A DNA stretch of 64,000 nucleotides from assembly GCA_018662325.1 (NCBI GenBank), contig JABJGM010000005.1, positions 1-64,000 on the forward strand. Reading direction: 5' to 3'. Under the pieces are notes generated by a model. That model was not told the origin of the DNA and did not search any database. It was given only the letters and a program-made list of their open reading frames with translations. Below, piece after piece: positions 27,571-38,130 of this stretch. Numbering within the stretch: the stretch's first letter is position 1; the number at the start of each line of letters is the position of its first letter. The position numbers were made by a program, and so were the translations under genes. The DNA is from a bacterium. GTDB taxonomy: Bacteria > Patescibacteriota > Gracilibacteria > UBA1369 > GCA-2718715.

Positions 27571-28810
27571 AAAAATCTTGAATTTTACTCAGCAATTCTT
27601 CTTTTGATAAAATGTGAACATCAGATGAATTTCTATATTTAAGTTCAAACTGATTACTTTCTTTTAATCTAGAAGAAACAACTACACGTAATGGATTTCC
27701 AATCAGATCACAATCAGTAAATTTTACTCCAGGTCTAACATCTCTATCATCCCATAAAACTTCATAACCTGCATCTAGCAATTCATTGTATAAACTTTCG
27801 GCAAATTCATTTTCTCCAATATTAACTAAATGAATTTGATAAGGTGCAATATCTTTTGGCCAGATTATACCATTATCATCATTGTGAACTTCAACAATAG
27901 AAGCTAAGGTTCTACCAATCCCAATGCCATAGCAACCCATATATACAAATTGATTTTTATTGTCCTCATCTGCAAAATTACACTTAAGAGGCTCAGAATA
28001 TATTGTTTTTAATTTAAAAATATTAGCAACTTCGATTGATTTTCTTTCAACTAAATTATTTTTATCTAGTCCAAGTTCATTAATTACTTCATCATTATAA
28101 ACCTCTTTGTTAATAGCTATTTTTTTGTCAAAATCAACATAAATAGTGTCTTCACCTGTTTCAGATAGAAGTTGAAATTCATGACTGTACTTACAAAATG
28201 AACCACCTGACGCAAATGTAATAAATGTATCATTACCAACTCCTAATTCATTAAAAATATCAACATATGCTTGTTTATAGATCTCATATATATTATCTAG
28301 CGAAGACTCATCTTTATTAAAAGTATATAAATCTTTCATAACAAATTCTCTAGTTCGTAAAATTCCATTCTTTGCTCGAAGTTCATTTCTTAATTTAGTT
28401 TGAAATTGATATAGAGCAATCGGCAAGTCTTTATATGATTTTAGAAATTTAGATACAAGATCTGTAATAGGTTCTTCATGAGTATTAGCTAATCCTAAAA
28501 CAGTTTTATTTTTAAGTTCAGTTTTAAACCATACATCAATAACTTCATCGTCGAATCTACCAGACTTTTCCCAGATTTTTGGATCTTGCAAGGTGTTCAA
28601 AATAAGCTCAAGTGCACCATGCTTGTTTAAATTTTTACGAATAATATTTTCAATCTTTTTAGAGACATTTAGTCCAAAAGGAAGCGTTGAGTAAATACCA
28701 GCTAGGTTTTTTTCAAAAAAACCAGCCTTTTGAAGAAATATTGCACTCTTTGAAACTTCTTGTGAAGAAATATCTTTTCGTGTTTTAAAAGGATAATTTG
28801 AATATCGCAT
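27560..28810 (-). CDS. proS: Proline--tRNA ligase, short form lacking INS editing domain
   Basis: 'LAGIYSTLPFGLNVSKKIENIIRKNL', 'LGLANTHEEPITDLV', 'YQFQTKLRNELRAKNGILRTREFVMKDLYTF', 'YGIGIGRTLASIVEVHNDDNGIIWP'; 416 aa. Confidence 0.95.
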   Translation of the reverse strand: MRYSNYPFKTRKDISSQEVSKSAIFLQKAGFFEKNLAGIYSTLPFGLNVSKKIENIIRKNLNKHGALELILNTLQDPKIWEKSGRFDDEVIDVWFKTELKNKTVLGLANTHEEPITDLVSKFLKSYKDLPIALYQFQTKLRNELRAKNGILRTREFVMKDLYTFNKDESSLDNIYEIYKQAYVDIFNELGVGNDTFITFASGGSFCKYSHEFQLLSETGEDTIYVDFDKKIAINKEVYNDEVINELGLDKNNLVERKSIEVANIFKLKTIYSEPLKCNFADEDNKNQFVYMGCYGIGIGRTLASIVEVHNDDNGIIWPKDIAPYQIHLVNIGENEFAESLYNELLDAGYEVLWDDRDVRPGVKFTDCDLIGNPLRVVVSSRLKESNQFELKYRNSSDVHILSKEELLSKIQDFYAN

Positions 28811-28815
28811 AAAAT

Positions 28816-29799
28816 TTAATTATTTAGTACATGATTAACCCAATTCTGGTTTGAGTTATACCAATTAAAAGTTGAAAGTATGCCATCTTTAAAAGGGACT
28901 TTGGGCTCCCAACCTAAATCATTTTTAATCTTTGTGCTATCAATAGCATATCTTCTATCATGAGCTTTCCTATTCTCTACATATTCAATTAAAGCACTAT
29001 CCTTTCCAAGATAATCTAAGATAAGTTGAGCTATCTCAAGGGTTGTTCTCTCAAAATTTCCACCAATATTGTAAACTGATCCCGCGATAGCTTTGTTTAA
29101 GATTACATCCAAGGCAGAAACATGATCAGTAACATGTAGCCAATCACGAACATAAATGCCGTCTCCATATATAGGTAATTTTTTTTCTTGATTAGCAAGT
29201 GAAAAGAAAAGGGGAATTAACTTTTCAGGATATTGATACGGTCCATAATTATTTGAACATCTAGAAATTGTTGCATTCAAACCATATGTTTCATGAAAAG
29301 ACCTTACTAACAAATCTGCAGAAGTTTTGGTTGCTGCATAAGGGCAGTTGGGAGCAAGTGGAGTGTTCTCTGTCATAAAGTCTTTTGATCCAAGACCTAA
29401 ATCTCCATAAACTTCATCTGTGGACACTTGATGGTATCGTGAAATTCCATGATTTTGTGCTAAAACTAGTAAATTATGAGTCCCAACAATATTGGACTGA
29501 ATAAAAACAGAACTATCCACAATCGAATTATCAACATGACTTTCAGCAGCAAAATTAATAACTGCATCAATTTTGTTTTCTTTAAAAACAATACTCAAGG
29601 CATTCAAATCTGCAATATCAATTTGATAGAATTTAATTCTATTTGAATCAAGTAGATCTTGAATACTAATTAAATTTCCTGCATAGGTTAATTTATCAAC
29701 AACAATAATTTCAGTTTCAGGATATTTTTCAGCATAGTATTTAACAAAATTTGAACCAATAAAACCAGCAGCACCGGTAATTAAAATACTTTTAAACAT
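28816..29799 (-). CDS. rfbB: dTDP-glucose 4,6-dehydratase
   Basis: 'ILITGAAGFIGSNFVKYY', 'FAAESHVDNSI', 'STDEVYGDLG', 'PYAATKTSADLLVRSFHETYGL', 'RDWLHVTDHVSAL'. Confidence 0.95.
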   Translation of the reverse strand: MFKSILITGAAGFIGSNFVKYYAEKYPETEIIVVDKLTYAGNLISIQDLLDSNRIKFYQIDIADLNALSIVFKENKIDAVINFAAESHVDNSIVDSSVFIQSNIVGTHNLLVLAQNHGISRYHQVSTDEVYGDLGLGSKDFMTENTPLAPNCPYAATKTSADLLVRSFHETYGLNATISRCSNNYGPYQYPEKLIPLFFSLANQEKKLPIYGDGIYVRDWLHVTDHVSALDVILNKAIAGSVYNIGGNFERTTLEIAQLILDYLGKDSALIEYVENRKAHDRRYAIDSTKIKNDLGWEPKVPFKDGILSTFNWYNSNQNWVNHVLNN

Positions 29800-29817
29800 A
29801 AATAAAGGGGGATTAAA

Positions 29818-30213
29818 TTATAAATTAACAATATCTAAAAACTTACTAAAGTCTTCAATATAATCTTCACGATTGGGGTTATAGTTAGTAGATGAAAAAG
29901 CAAGTAAAATAGAGTCTTCACTCATATCAATAATTTCATGCCAAATCATATTTGCAACATAAACTCCATTTTCAAAAGGAGTAAGTTCAATTATTGTCTC
30001 AGTTTTCCCATCATGAAGACGAACTTTTGCTTTACCATGAAGTAAAATAAAGACTTCTTCTTCTTTTAAATGACAATGAGAACCTCTTACTGGAATATTT
30101 TCATAACAAAAATAAGTTCTCTTAACATCAAATGGAATTACATCTTTAAACTCAATAGGTAATAGACTACCTTTTTCGTTAGCAAATGAATTAAATTTTA
30201 TTTCTTTAAACAT
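29818..30213 (-). CDS. WxcM/FdtA/QdtA-like cupin (dTDP-4-oxo-6-deoxyglucose ketoisomerase family); ORF extends to 30255
   Basis: 'EKGSLLPIEFKDVIPFDVKRTYFCYENIPVRGSHCHLKEEEVFILLHGKAKVRLHDG'; internal Met at 30213 is the better start. Confidence 0.85.
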   Translation of the reverse strand: MFKEIKFNSFANEKGSLLPIEFKDVIPFDVKRTYFCYENIPVRGSHCHLKEEEVFILLHGKAKVRLHDGKTETIIELTPFENGVYVANMIWHEIIDMSEDSILLAFSSTNYNPNREDYIEDFSKFLDIVNL

Positions 30214-30229
30214 ATTAATGTATTGAATA

Positions 30230-32290
30230 TTAAACTTCCAATTTTCTTTCAACAAATGAAACTTCGTAGGCTTCTAGTAAATCTCCTTCCATAAAAGTAT
30301 CTTTAAAATGAACTTTCAAACCACATTCATTACCTGCTTTAAGTTCTGTAACATTTTCATTACCTTTTCTCAAAGAATCAAGTTTAGCTTCTCCAACAGT
30401 TTCACCGTCACGAATTACTCTTATAGTTGAGCCTTTCTTCATTATTCCATTGGTGATTTTACAACCTAAAATATATTCATTTTTCTTAGTAAAGAAAATC
30501 TGTCTTAGTTCAGCTTTCCCTAATTCTGTAACAACTTCTTCAGGATCTAACATACCAGACAAGAACGCAGTAATATCTTCAATTAATTTATAAATAATTT
30601 CATAAGATCTAATCTCTACTCCTTTTTGTTCAGCTAATTTATTTACATCAGAACTAGTTTTAGTATGGAAAGCTATAATAATAGATTGACCAGCGGCAGC
30701 CATAGCAACATCTGATTGAGATACCTCACCAACAGCATGGTGGATAATGTCTACCATAACTTCTTCGTGATTAATCTTCATCAAAGATCCTTTGATAGCA
30801 TCAAAACTACCTTTAGTATCTGTTTTTACAATAAGTTTTAATACTTTCAAATCACCTTTGGCAATCTTCGTAACAATCTCAAGAAGAGGAGCTTTTGAGG
30901 CTAATCTTTCATTCGTTCTAATTTCTGAGATTTGGTTAGCTCTATCTTTTGCTTCTTTATCGTTCTTACAAACCTGTAAAACATCTCCAGCCAGTGGAGT
31001 AGAAGAAAGTCCAGCAATCAATACCGGAAATGACGGTGGTGCAAATTGAACTCTATTACCATTGTCATCAAGCATAGCTTTAACTTTTCCATATGAGTTA
31101 CCAAGAACAACAATATCTCCCATCTTTAAAGTACCTGTGTTAACAATAATTGTAGCTACAGGTCCTAATCCAGGTTCTTGATGTGTTTCAACAGCAGTTG
31201 CAATAGCAGCTCGAGTTGGATTAGCTTTTAAAGCCTCAACTTCTGAGACTAATAATATCATATCTAATAACTTATCAATTCCATCACCTTTTAAAGCTGA
31301 AATAGGTACCATAACCGTGTCTCCACCCCAGTCTTCGGCTTGAAGACCATATTCAATTAATTCATTTTTAACTTTCTCAGGATTCGCATCTGGTAAATCC
31401 ATTTTATTAATAGCAACTATAATAGGTACTCCAGCATCTTTAGCGTGATTAATAGCTTCAATAGTTGTAGGTTTAACTCCTTCGGTTGCAGCAACTACTA
31501 AAATTGCAATATCAGTTAATTTTGCACCACGAGCACGCATTTCTGTAAAAGCTTCATGTCCAGGAGTATCTATAAAAGTAATTTTCTTTTCATTATGTGA
31601 AATTTGGTATGCAGCAACGTGCTGAGTAATCCCACCAGATTCACCAGCTACAACGTTTGTATTTCGTATTGTATCAAGAAGTTTAGTCTTACCATGGTCA
31701 ACATGACCCATAATAGTAATAATAGGAGGTCTTTCTGACAAGTTTTCAGCATCTTCTTCTCCAATCAAAGTATTAACATCTCTACTTAAAAGATCATCTG
31801 TAGATCCAGTTTCAGAAACTCTATTAACCTTAATACCAAATTCTGGCAAGATTACCATTGCTGTATCAATATCAAGTGACTGATTAATGTTGGCAATAAT
31901 ACCATTTTTCATTAACTCTCCAATTAATTTAGCAGGAGAAATTCCAGTTTTTTCACAAATTTCTTTAACTGATATACTATTGGAAACATCCAAAATCTCA
32001 GATTTCAAAGAAGAGTCAAATTTATTTCTCTTAACATATTTAGTTTTACCAGCAGTTTTCTTTCTAGCGGTTTTTTTAATTTCTCTATCCATAGTGCCTT
32101 CAATATTTTCGGCAAGATTTTCAATGTCAGATTTTGTAGTTCCAATTTCATCCTCAAGAAGTTCAGCAATATCTACATCAACTTCTAGATTCTTTTCGTC
32201 GTAATCAAATTCTAATTTCTTTAAAAGACCAGTTAACTCTTCAATACTACTATTCAATTTCTCGGCTAATTCTTTTAATTTTACTACCAT
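30230..32290 (-). CDS. infB: Translation initiation factor IF-2
   Basis: '[43 protein letters not shown]', '[16 protein letters not shown]', IF2 C-terminal domains. Confidence 0.97.
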   Translation of the reverse strand: MVVKLKELAEKLNSSIEELTGLLKKLEFDYDEKNLEVDVDIAELLEDEIGTTKSDIENLAENIEGTMDREIKKTARKKTAGKTKYVKRNKFDSSLKSEILDVSNSISVKEICEKTGISPAKLIGELMKNGIIANINQSLDIDTAMVILPEFGIKVNRVSETGSTDDLLSRDVNTLIGEEDAENLSERPPIITIMGHVDHGKTKLLDTIRNTNVVAGESGGITQHVAAYQISHNEKKITFIDTPGHEAFTEMRARGAKLTDIAILVVAATEGVKPTTIEAINHAKDAGVPIIVAINKMDLPDANPEKVKNELIEYGLQAEDWGGDTVMVPISALKGDGIDKLLDMILLVSEVEALKANPTRAAIATAVETHQEPGLGPVATIIVNTGTLKMGDIVVLGNSYGKVKAMLDDNGNRVQFAPPSFPVLIAGLSSTPLAGDVLQVCKNDKEAKDRANQISEIRTNERLASKAPLLEIVTKIAKGDLKVLKLIVKTDTKGSFDAIKGSLMKINHEEVMVDIIHHAVGEVSQSDVAMAAAGQSIIIAFHTKTSSDVNKLAEQKGVEIRSYEIIYKLIEDITAFLSGMLDPEEVVTELGKAELRQIFFTKKNEYILGCKITNGIMKKGSTIRVIRDGETVGEAKLDSLRKGNENVTELKAGNECGLKVHFKDTFMEGDLLEAYEVSFVERKLEV

Positions 32291-32346
32291 TTATAACGAT
32301 TAAATAATTTCTTCACAATTCTATTCTAATATACAAATATAAGCAA

Positions 32347-32374
32347 CAAAAAAAGCCCATTTAATGGGCTTTTA
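32347..32374 (-). terminator. Terminator of rpsA
   Basis: Minus strand AAAAGCCCATTaaATGGGCTTTTTTT. Confidence 0.85.
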
Positions 32375-32393
32375 TAAAAGATTTTTGGATGAT

Positions 32394-33776
32394 TTATCTT
32401 AATTTAGATATTTTTCTAATCGTTGCATCAGTTAATCCTTCAATTTTCGTTAGTTCATCATCAGTTTTAGCAAGCAAATCCTTAAGATTAGCAATATTAG
32501 CTTCTTTTAAAACATCAAGAGCTTTTTTAGAAAGCTTTAATTGACCAAATGGATTGTCATCCGAAGTAGATTTTTCAGAAACAACCTCTTTAGGTTTTTC
32601 TTCTTGAACTTTTATAGTTTTTGCAGCTTTACGTGCATTGTGTTTAGCTTTTGCAGCTTCTTGAGATCGTTTTGCATGCTTCAATTGCTCTTCTGTAAGT
32701 TTAAACAAAGAAAGACTTATACGATGATTATTTACATCTACATTAACAATATTTGTATGAATAGACGCACCAACTGTTAGGTTGTAATCATCAGAATTAG
32801 TAACTCTTGGATCATTAAGTTCAGAAATATGAATTAAACCATTGATATCATCTGAAATTTCAACAAATGCACCAAATTCATTAATTCTTGATATTTTACC
32901 TTTAACTTGTGAACCAGGTAATAATTGTTTAGAAATTTCCTCCCATGGATTATCTGACATTTTTTTAAGTGAAAGAGAAATCTTTTCTCCATCAATACCA
33001 ATAATCTTAACTCTAATCTTATCAGTAAGTTTTGCAAAGTTAGAAGGATCATCAACATGTCCCCAAGCGATTTCAGAAATATGTACAAGACCTTCAAGAC
33101 CATTGAAAGTAACAAATAAACCAAAGTTTACCACACCAGATACAACACCTTCAATAACATCACCAATTTTAAGTTTAGCTAGAGCTTGTTTTCTTTGTTC
33201 GTAGAATGCAGCTTTTTCTGAAAGTACTAATTTTTTAGTATCAAAATCTACATTAATAACTCTACAAGATATTGTCTTACCAATTAAAGACTGAAGTCTT
33301 TGTAAGATTTTAGCAGAATCTGCACCATTTACCCTCGGGTAATGTTTAGGAGCAAGTTGTGAAACTGGAAGGAAACCTTTTATTCCATCAACTTCAACAA
33401 GTAAACCACCTTTGTTTGCATCAGTGATTTTAACATCGACTACCTCTTTATTATCATGTACTTCAACAAATCTTTGCCATGTTCTATGTTGAGAAGCTCT
33501 TCTTAAAGATAAAACTATAAGACCCTCATCATTTTCTGGCTCTAAAACAAAAGCTGAAACATCATCACCTGGATTTAAAGTTTGAACAGTTCCTGTTGAA
33601 TCAACAGCTTCTCTACCAGCAATAACACCAGTTGAAACACCATCAAGGTCAACTAAAACTCTATTTTTACGTATTGTAATTACTGTCCCTTCTACAATGG
33701 AACCTGGTTTTGGAAACTTCAAAATAGGAGAATCAACCAAAAGGTCGTCCATTGAAATTAAATTTTTTTCTGTCAT
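32394..33776 (-). CDS. rpsA: 30S ribosomal protein S1-like (four S1 domains plus C-terminal HhH/alpha-CTD-like domain)
   Basis: Four S1 repeats (e.g. 'GDVIEGVVSGVVNFGLFVTFNGLEGLVHISEI', 'GSQVKGKISRINEFGAFVEISDDINGLIHISEL'); C-term 'LKLSKKALDVLKEANIANLKDLLAKTDDELTKIEGLTDATIRKISKL'. Confidence 0.9.
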   Translation of the reverse strand: MTEKNLISMDDLLVDSPILKFPKPGSIVEGTVITIRKNRVLVDLDGVSTGVIAGREAVDSTGTVQTLNPGDDVSAFVLEPENDEGLIVLSLRRASQHRTWQRFVEVHDNKEVVDVKITDANKGGLLVEVDGIKGFLPVSQLAPKHYPRVNGADSAKILQRLQSLIGKTISCRVINVDFDTKKLVLSEKAAFYEQRKQALAKLKIGDVIEGVVSGVVNFGLFVTFNGLEGLVHISEIAWGHVDDPSNFAKLTDKIRVKIIGIDGEKISLSLKKMSDNPWEEISKQLLPGSQVKGKISRINEFGAFVEISDDINGLIHISELNDPRVTNSDDYNLTVGASIHTNIVNVDVNNHRISLSLFKLTEEQLKHAKRSQEAAKAKHNARKAAKTIKVQEEKPKEVVSEKSTSDDNPFGQLKLSKKALDVLKEANIANLKDLLAKTDDELTKIEGLTDATIRKISKLR

Positions 33777-33821
33777 AAGCGTATTTTCAATCCTTTGTTA
33801 TTTATAAATTATAATATACTT

Positions 33822-33873
33822 AAAAAAGATTGATGAAATTAAGCAATATTACTTACAAAATTTACATCAATCT
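33822..33873 (-). terminator. Terminator of clpC
   Basis: Minus strand AGATTGATG...CATCAATCTTTTTTA; arms 33828-33836 and 33865-33873. Confidence 0.7.
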
Positions 33874-33888
33874 AAAAGGAAAATCAAG

Positions 33889-36432
33889 TTATTTTATACT
33901 AAAGGTCAATTTATTAGTTTTATAACCGACAGAAATAGTCTGACCAGTTGATACTTTTTGATCTAAAATCAATTCAGTGATCTCATCCTCAATTTTATCC
34001 TGTAAAATTCTTCGAGCAGGTCGAGCTCCATATTCCGGGTCATATCCTTTTTCAGCTAAGTAAGATATGGCTTTTTCTGAAATTTTAATTTTGATATTTC
34101 TATCATTCATTCTGAATTGAAGTTGAGTGATTAAAAGCTTAATAATCTGCTTAACATCTTCATGTTTAAGGGGATCGAAAACAATTACTTTATCTATTCT
34201 ATTAATAAATTCAGGTTTGAAAAATTTTCGAACATCCGACATAATCTCTTCTTTGGTACTTTCAAAGTCTTTAATTCGTTCTTTTTCTTCTGTATCACTA
34301 AGGTTAAATCCAATAGGACCAGCCTTGGAAGTTAATTTCGATGCACCAAGATTAGATGTCATCACGATAATAGTGTTTGTAAAATCAACTTTTTTCCCCT
34401 TACCATCAGTCAATATACCATCTTCAAGAATTTGAAGTAGTAAATTAAAGAATTCAGGATGAGCTTTCTCAACTTCGTCAAAAAGTATAACGCTATAAGG
34501 CTTACGTCTAACAGATTCTGTTAACTGACCACCTTCCTCATACCCAACGTAACCAGCTGTAGTACCAGTTAATCTAGAAGCAGAATGTTTTTCTGAAAAT
34601 TCTGACATATCAATTTTTATCAATGCTTTAGGGTCGTTATACACTTCAGATGCAAGAGTTTTAACAAGTTCTGTTTTACCTACTCCTGTAGGACCTAAAA
34701 ACAGGAAACTACCTATTGGTCTTTTACTACTTGATATACCCGCACGTGATCTTCTGATTGCTTTAGATATATCTTTAACTGCATGTTCTTGACCAATTAT
34801 ATGTTTATGAAGAATGGACTCTAAATTTTTTAATTTTGATAAATCAGAAGATACTAATTTAGAAACAGGTACACCTGTAATCTTATGAACCATTGTAGCA
34901 ACATCGTCCGATGTTATTTTTTTCCTAAGATCTCTTGGTGTTTTAACAGTCTTTAATTTATCAATTTCAGATGTTAACTTTAACTCTTGATCTCTAATCT
35001 TCTTAGCTTTATCGTAATCTTGAGCAGAAACAGCTTGTTCTTTCTTTTTTGTTAATTTAGAAAGTTTAGCTTGCAGTTCCTTGATCTCGCTTTTATGCTC
35101 AGGGGTTGTAACCCTTTTTAAAGCGCAAGCTTCATCTATTAAATCAATGGCTTTGTCGGGCAAGAATCTTTCAGTAATGTATCTAGAAGATAGTTTAACT
35201 GCAGACTCTATAGCTTCATCTGTAATCATAAGATTATGATGATCTTCAAAAGATTCTCGAATTCCATTAAGCATTTCAATAGCATGTTCAATTGACGGTT
35301 CATTTACCATAATAGTCTGAAACCTTCTTTCTAATGCTTGATCGGATTCAATTGCTTTTCTATATTCATTAGTTGTAGTAGCACCAATAACTTGTATTTT
35401 AGATCTAGATAAAGCTGGTTTTAAAATATTAGCAGCATCAAGTGAACCTTCTGCACTTCCTGCTCCAATCAAAGTATGGAGTTCATCAATGAATAGAATA
35501 ATATTAGGCATTGATGAAGCTTCTTCAATAATAAGTTTAATTCTTTCTTCAAACTCACCTCTAAATTTAGTTCCTGCAACAACTGATCCCATAGGAAGAA
35601 TTAAAATTCTTTTATCCAACATTTGTTGGGGAACTTTATTATCAACAATTCTCATAGCTAAACCTTCGACTATTGCTGTTTTACCAACTCCTGGCTCTCC
35701 TATTAAAACTGGGTTGTTTTTTGTTTTACGATTTAAAATAGAAACTAATCTTTCTATTTCTTTGTCTCTACCAATAATTGGGTCAACTTTACCTTTCCTT
35801 ACTTGGTCACAAAGATCAACGGTAAAGTAATCAAGAGTAGGTGTTTTGGATTTAGATTTTTTATCTCCTTTCTTAAAAGAAGTTTGATCTGAAGAGGCCA
35901 AAACTCCATTCAGTCCATTTAGGAAAAACTCAACAGGATTCATATTGTTCATTTGACCATTCATTCCTTTGTTATCCAAACCTTTTTGGAAAAACTCAAC
36001 AATTTGAGCCTGAACATGTTTTGGATTTATCTTCATGTTTTCTAAAATAACAGTTGCAGCTGTATTGTCTTGAGAAACTACAGAAAATAAAAGATGTTCT
36101 GTTCCAACAAAATTATGATTATAACGAGAAGCACAACCTACGGCTTGTTCAATAACTTGTTTAGCAAATCCAGATAAACCAGCAGGTTTACTAGAATCAT
36201 TTTGAGTCTTTGAGCTTCTTCCTACAGATCGCAAGACTAATTCTACATTTGAAATAGAAACACCAAAATTATTTAAAATGGTTGCACCAAGTGAATTTTC
36301 TTGATGAAGTATACCTAGTAAAATGTGTTCAGTTCCAACATAATTTAAGTTTGATTCCTCGGCTTTTTCTTGAGCAATTACAAGAGCATCCTTGGCTTCC
36401 TTGGTAAATTTTTCAAAGTAATTATCTTCCAT
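33889..36432 (-). CDS. clpC: ATP-dependent Clp protease ATP-binding subunit ClpC
   Basis: Clp_N repeats, two AAA domains ('GEPGVGKTAIVEGLA', 'FLGPTGVGKTELVKTLA'), UVR-like middle domain. Confidence 0.95.
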   Translation of the reverse strand: MEDNYFEKFTKEAKDALVIAQEKAEESNLNYVGTEHILLGILHQENSLGATILNNFGVSISNVELVLRSVGRSSKTQNDSSKPAGLSGFAKQVIEQAVGCASRYNHNFVGTEHLLFSVVSQDNTAATVILENMKINPKHVQAQIVEFFQKGLDNKGMNGQMNNMNPVEFFLNGLNGVLASSDQTSFKKGDKKSKSKTPTLDYFTVDLCDQVRKGKVDPIIGRDKEIERLVSILNRKTKNNPVLIGEPGVGKTAIVEGLAMRIVDNKVPQQMLDKRILILPMGSVVAGTKFRGEFEERIKLIIEEASSMPNIILFIDELHTLIGAGSAEGSLDAANILKPALSRSKIQVIGATTTNEYRKAIESDQALERRFQTIMVNEPSIEHAIEMLNGIRESFEDHHNLMITDEAIESAVKLSSRYITERFLPDKAIDLIDEACALKRVTTPEHKSEIKELQAKLSKLTKKKEQAVSAQDYDKAKKIRDQELKLTSEIDKLKTVKTPRDLRKKITSDDVATMVHKITGVPVSKLVSSDLSKLKNLESILHKHIIGQEHAVKDISKAIRRSRAGISSSKRPIGSFLFLGPTGVGKTELVKTLASEVYNDPKALIKIDMSEFSEKHSASRLTGTTAGYVGYEEGGQLTESVRRKPYSVILFDEVEKAHPEFFNLLLQILEDGILTDGKGKKVDFTNTIIVMTSNLGASKLTSKAGPIGFNLSDTEEKERIKDFESTKEEIMSDVRKFFKPEFINRIDKVIVFDPLKHEDVKQIIKLLITQLQFRMNDRNIKIKISEKAISYLAEKGYDPEYGARPARRILQDKIEDEITELILDQKVSTGQTISVGYKTNKLTFSIK

Positions 36433-36518
36433 GTGGTTGGTTAAATTATCTATATATTATAATACGTATTTGCAAACATATTAAGTTTAATGTGTTTACA
36501 GGTTGAATAAATATTAAA

Positions 36519-36545
36519 TTAGCACTCTAAATTATAGAGTGCTTA
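36519..36545. promoter_or_regulatory. CIRCE element (HrcA operator) upstream of clpC
   Basis: TTAGCACTC-N9(taaattata)-GAGTGCTTA; one mismatch from consensus TTAGCACTC-N9-GAGTGCTAA. Confidence 0.9.
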
Positions 36546-36559
36546 AAATTTAAAATCAA
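36531..36559 (-). promoter_or_regulatory. clpC promoter with -10 inside the CIRCE spacer
   Basis: Minus strand TTGATT (36559-36554), 17-nt spacer, TATAAT (36536-36531). Confidence 0.8.
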
Positions 36560-36569
36560 GAAATAAATC

Positions 36570-38129
36570 CTATACATCTCGAAGACTATCCAGAATATAG
36601 CTTGTGTCAATAGAATCATCAATGAATTCTAACTTGAAAAAACCTGCATTTAATTTTTTAACAAATATATTAGTTGATACTTGAATGGACTCGTTGAGGC
36701 TAAGATCTGAATATTGCTTGCTAGATGAATCATCCATTAAGCTGATTAACATTGAAGGTTCAAAAGTTTTAGGATCACTAGAAAATATATAAACATCATC
36801 TTGCCGAGAGTAATACCAATCAGTAGGGTAAAAACTCTGAATCTTCATAGCAAGGCTTTCAAAAAGTCTAAAACCTTCTTTAAGAGATACAGAGGGTAAA
36901 AATTGATCATCTTGTTTACTCAACACAGTCAAAGGTCTATCAAATGCAATATTTACACCAGTAGCAAGATCCCAATCTGATACAGATCCTTCGGTGAAAG
37001 TAGCAATAATCTTAAACTCTTTAGAATAATCTATTAGCACACGTTTCTGATTATCATTTTTATCTAAGTAAATTAAATAAAATTCTTGATTATCAGTGAA
37101 AGAATAGCTGATTGAATTTTGAAATGTATCTAAAATAGAAACAACATTAGACTCAAATTTATTAACTATCGATAAAAAATCTGAATCTACATTAGTCGTA
37201 AAATCCTCATTGTTTACTGTATAACCATCAGTAAAGTCAGTAACATTCGCTGAAGAAGAATCAGGAGTTTCATCTGTGATCATATCTCCTTCAGTATCAG
37301 ATAAATCGGAAACTTTCTCTACAATAACTTCATCATCAAGTGGTTCTAAGTCAGAATTCAATAAATCTGTATCTATTGGTAACTCATGTATTTCTATATC
37401 TGATAACTTAAGAGAGTTTAAAAACTCGTCAAATGCTGTAAAACCTTCATTAGTTGGTTCTAAAAAAACATAGGTGATCTCTAAAATAAATTTATTAGAT
37501 TGAATAAAGTATTTTATAGTATCGGAAGAAGTATTATAAAGATCAAAACGATGATTATTGGTAACAAAATTTTCTTTAGGAGTATTTAGATTTAAAGATT
37601 CCAAATACGAATCAAAAGTAGGGCTTGAATCAAGTGTCTTATCTATAAAGTTAATTTTAATAAGTTGTCTAGAATTCGGATCAGATAATGATAATTGAGA
37701 GGCGAATTCCTCTAATTCAAAGGTTGAAAGATAATTAAAATACACTCCAAACTCAGAAGATTCATAACTAAGAGAATCCAGTTTTACATCTGGAGTTGAA
37801 ATAATATCAATTTGTTCAACATTTAGAATTTCAATTTGTTTACCAGCAAGCTCACTAAATTGAATTTGACCACGTAGTCTAACTTCAAAGTCAATATAAT
37901 CCAAAAGATTATGAACTATAGAGTTTAAATAAATTCTATTTTTAGAGTCTGTAAGCAGGTAGTAATCGGAGTCTAAATTATTTAAAGGTACAGATAATTT
38001 ATTAACAACACCGACAAAAGATTTAGTAGCAGGAACATCTAAAACAATCTCAGGTTCATCAAGGCTAGGGGACGAACATGCTGCAACAAAAATAGGCAAA
38101 AGTAATGATAGGATAAGTTTTTTATTCAT
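36570..38129 (-). CDS. Putative lipoprotein of unknown function
   Basis: N-terminal signal with lipobox 'LSLLLPIFVAACSS'; acidic Ser/Asp-rich extracytoplasmic sequence. Confidence 0.75.
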   Translation of the reverse strand: MNKKLILSLLLPIFVAACSSPSLDEPEIVLDVPATKSFVGVVNKLSVPLNNLDSDYYLLTDSKNRIYLNSIVHNLLDYIDFEVRLRGQIQFSELAGKQIEILNVEQIDIISTPDVKLDSLSYESSEFGVYFNYLSTFELEEFASQLSLSDPNSRQLIKINFIDKTLDSSPTFDSYLESLNLNTPKENFVTNNHRFDLYNTSSDTIKYFIQSNKFILEITYVFLEPTNEGFTAFDEFLNSLKLSDIEIHELPIDTDLLNSDLEPLDDEVIVEKVSDLSDTEGDMITDETPDSSSANVTDFTDGYTVNNEDFTTNVDSDFLSIVNKFESNVVSILDTFQNSISYSFTDNQEFYLIYLDKNDNQKRVLIDYSKEFKIIATFTEGSVSDWDLATGVNIAFDRPLTVLSKQDDQFLPSVSLKEGFRLFESLAMKIQSFYPTDWYYSRQDDVYIFSSDPKTFEPSMLISLMDDSSSKQYSDLSLNESIQVSTNIFVKKLNAGFFKLEFIDDSIDTSYILDSLRDV

Positions 38130-38130
38130 T

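Noticed and set aside
30214-30255. N-terminal extension of the cupin ORF into infB
   Set aside because: Family similarity begins at 'MFKEIKFNSFANEKGSL'; the upstream residues are probably read-through of the infB 3' end.
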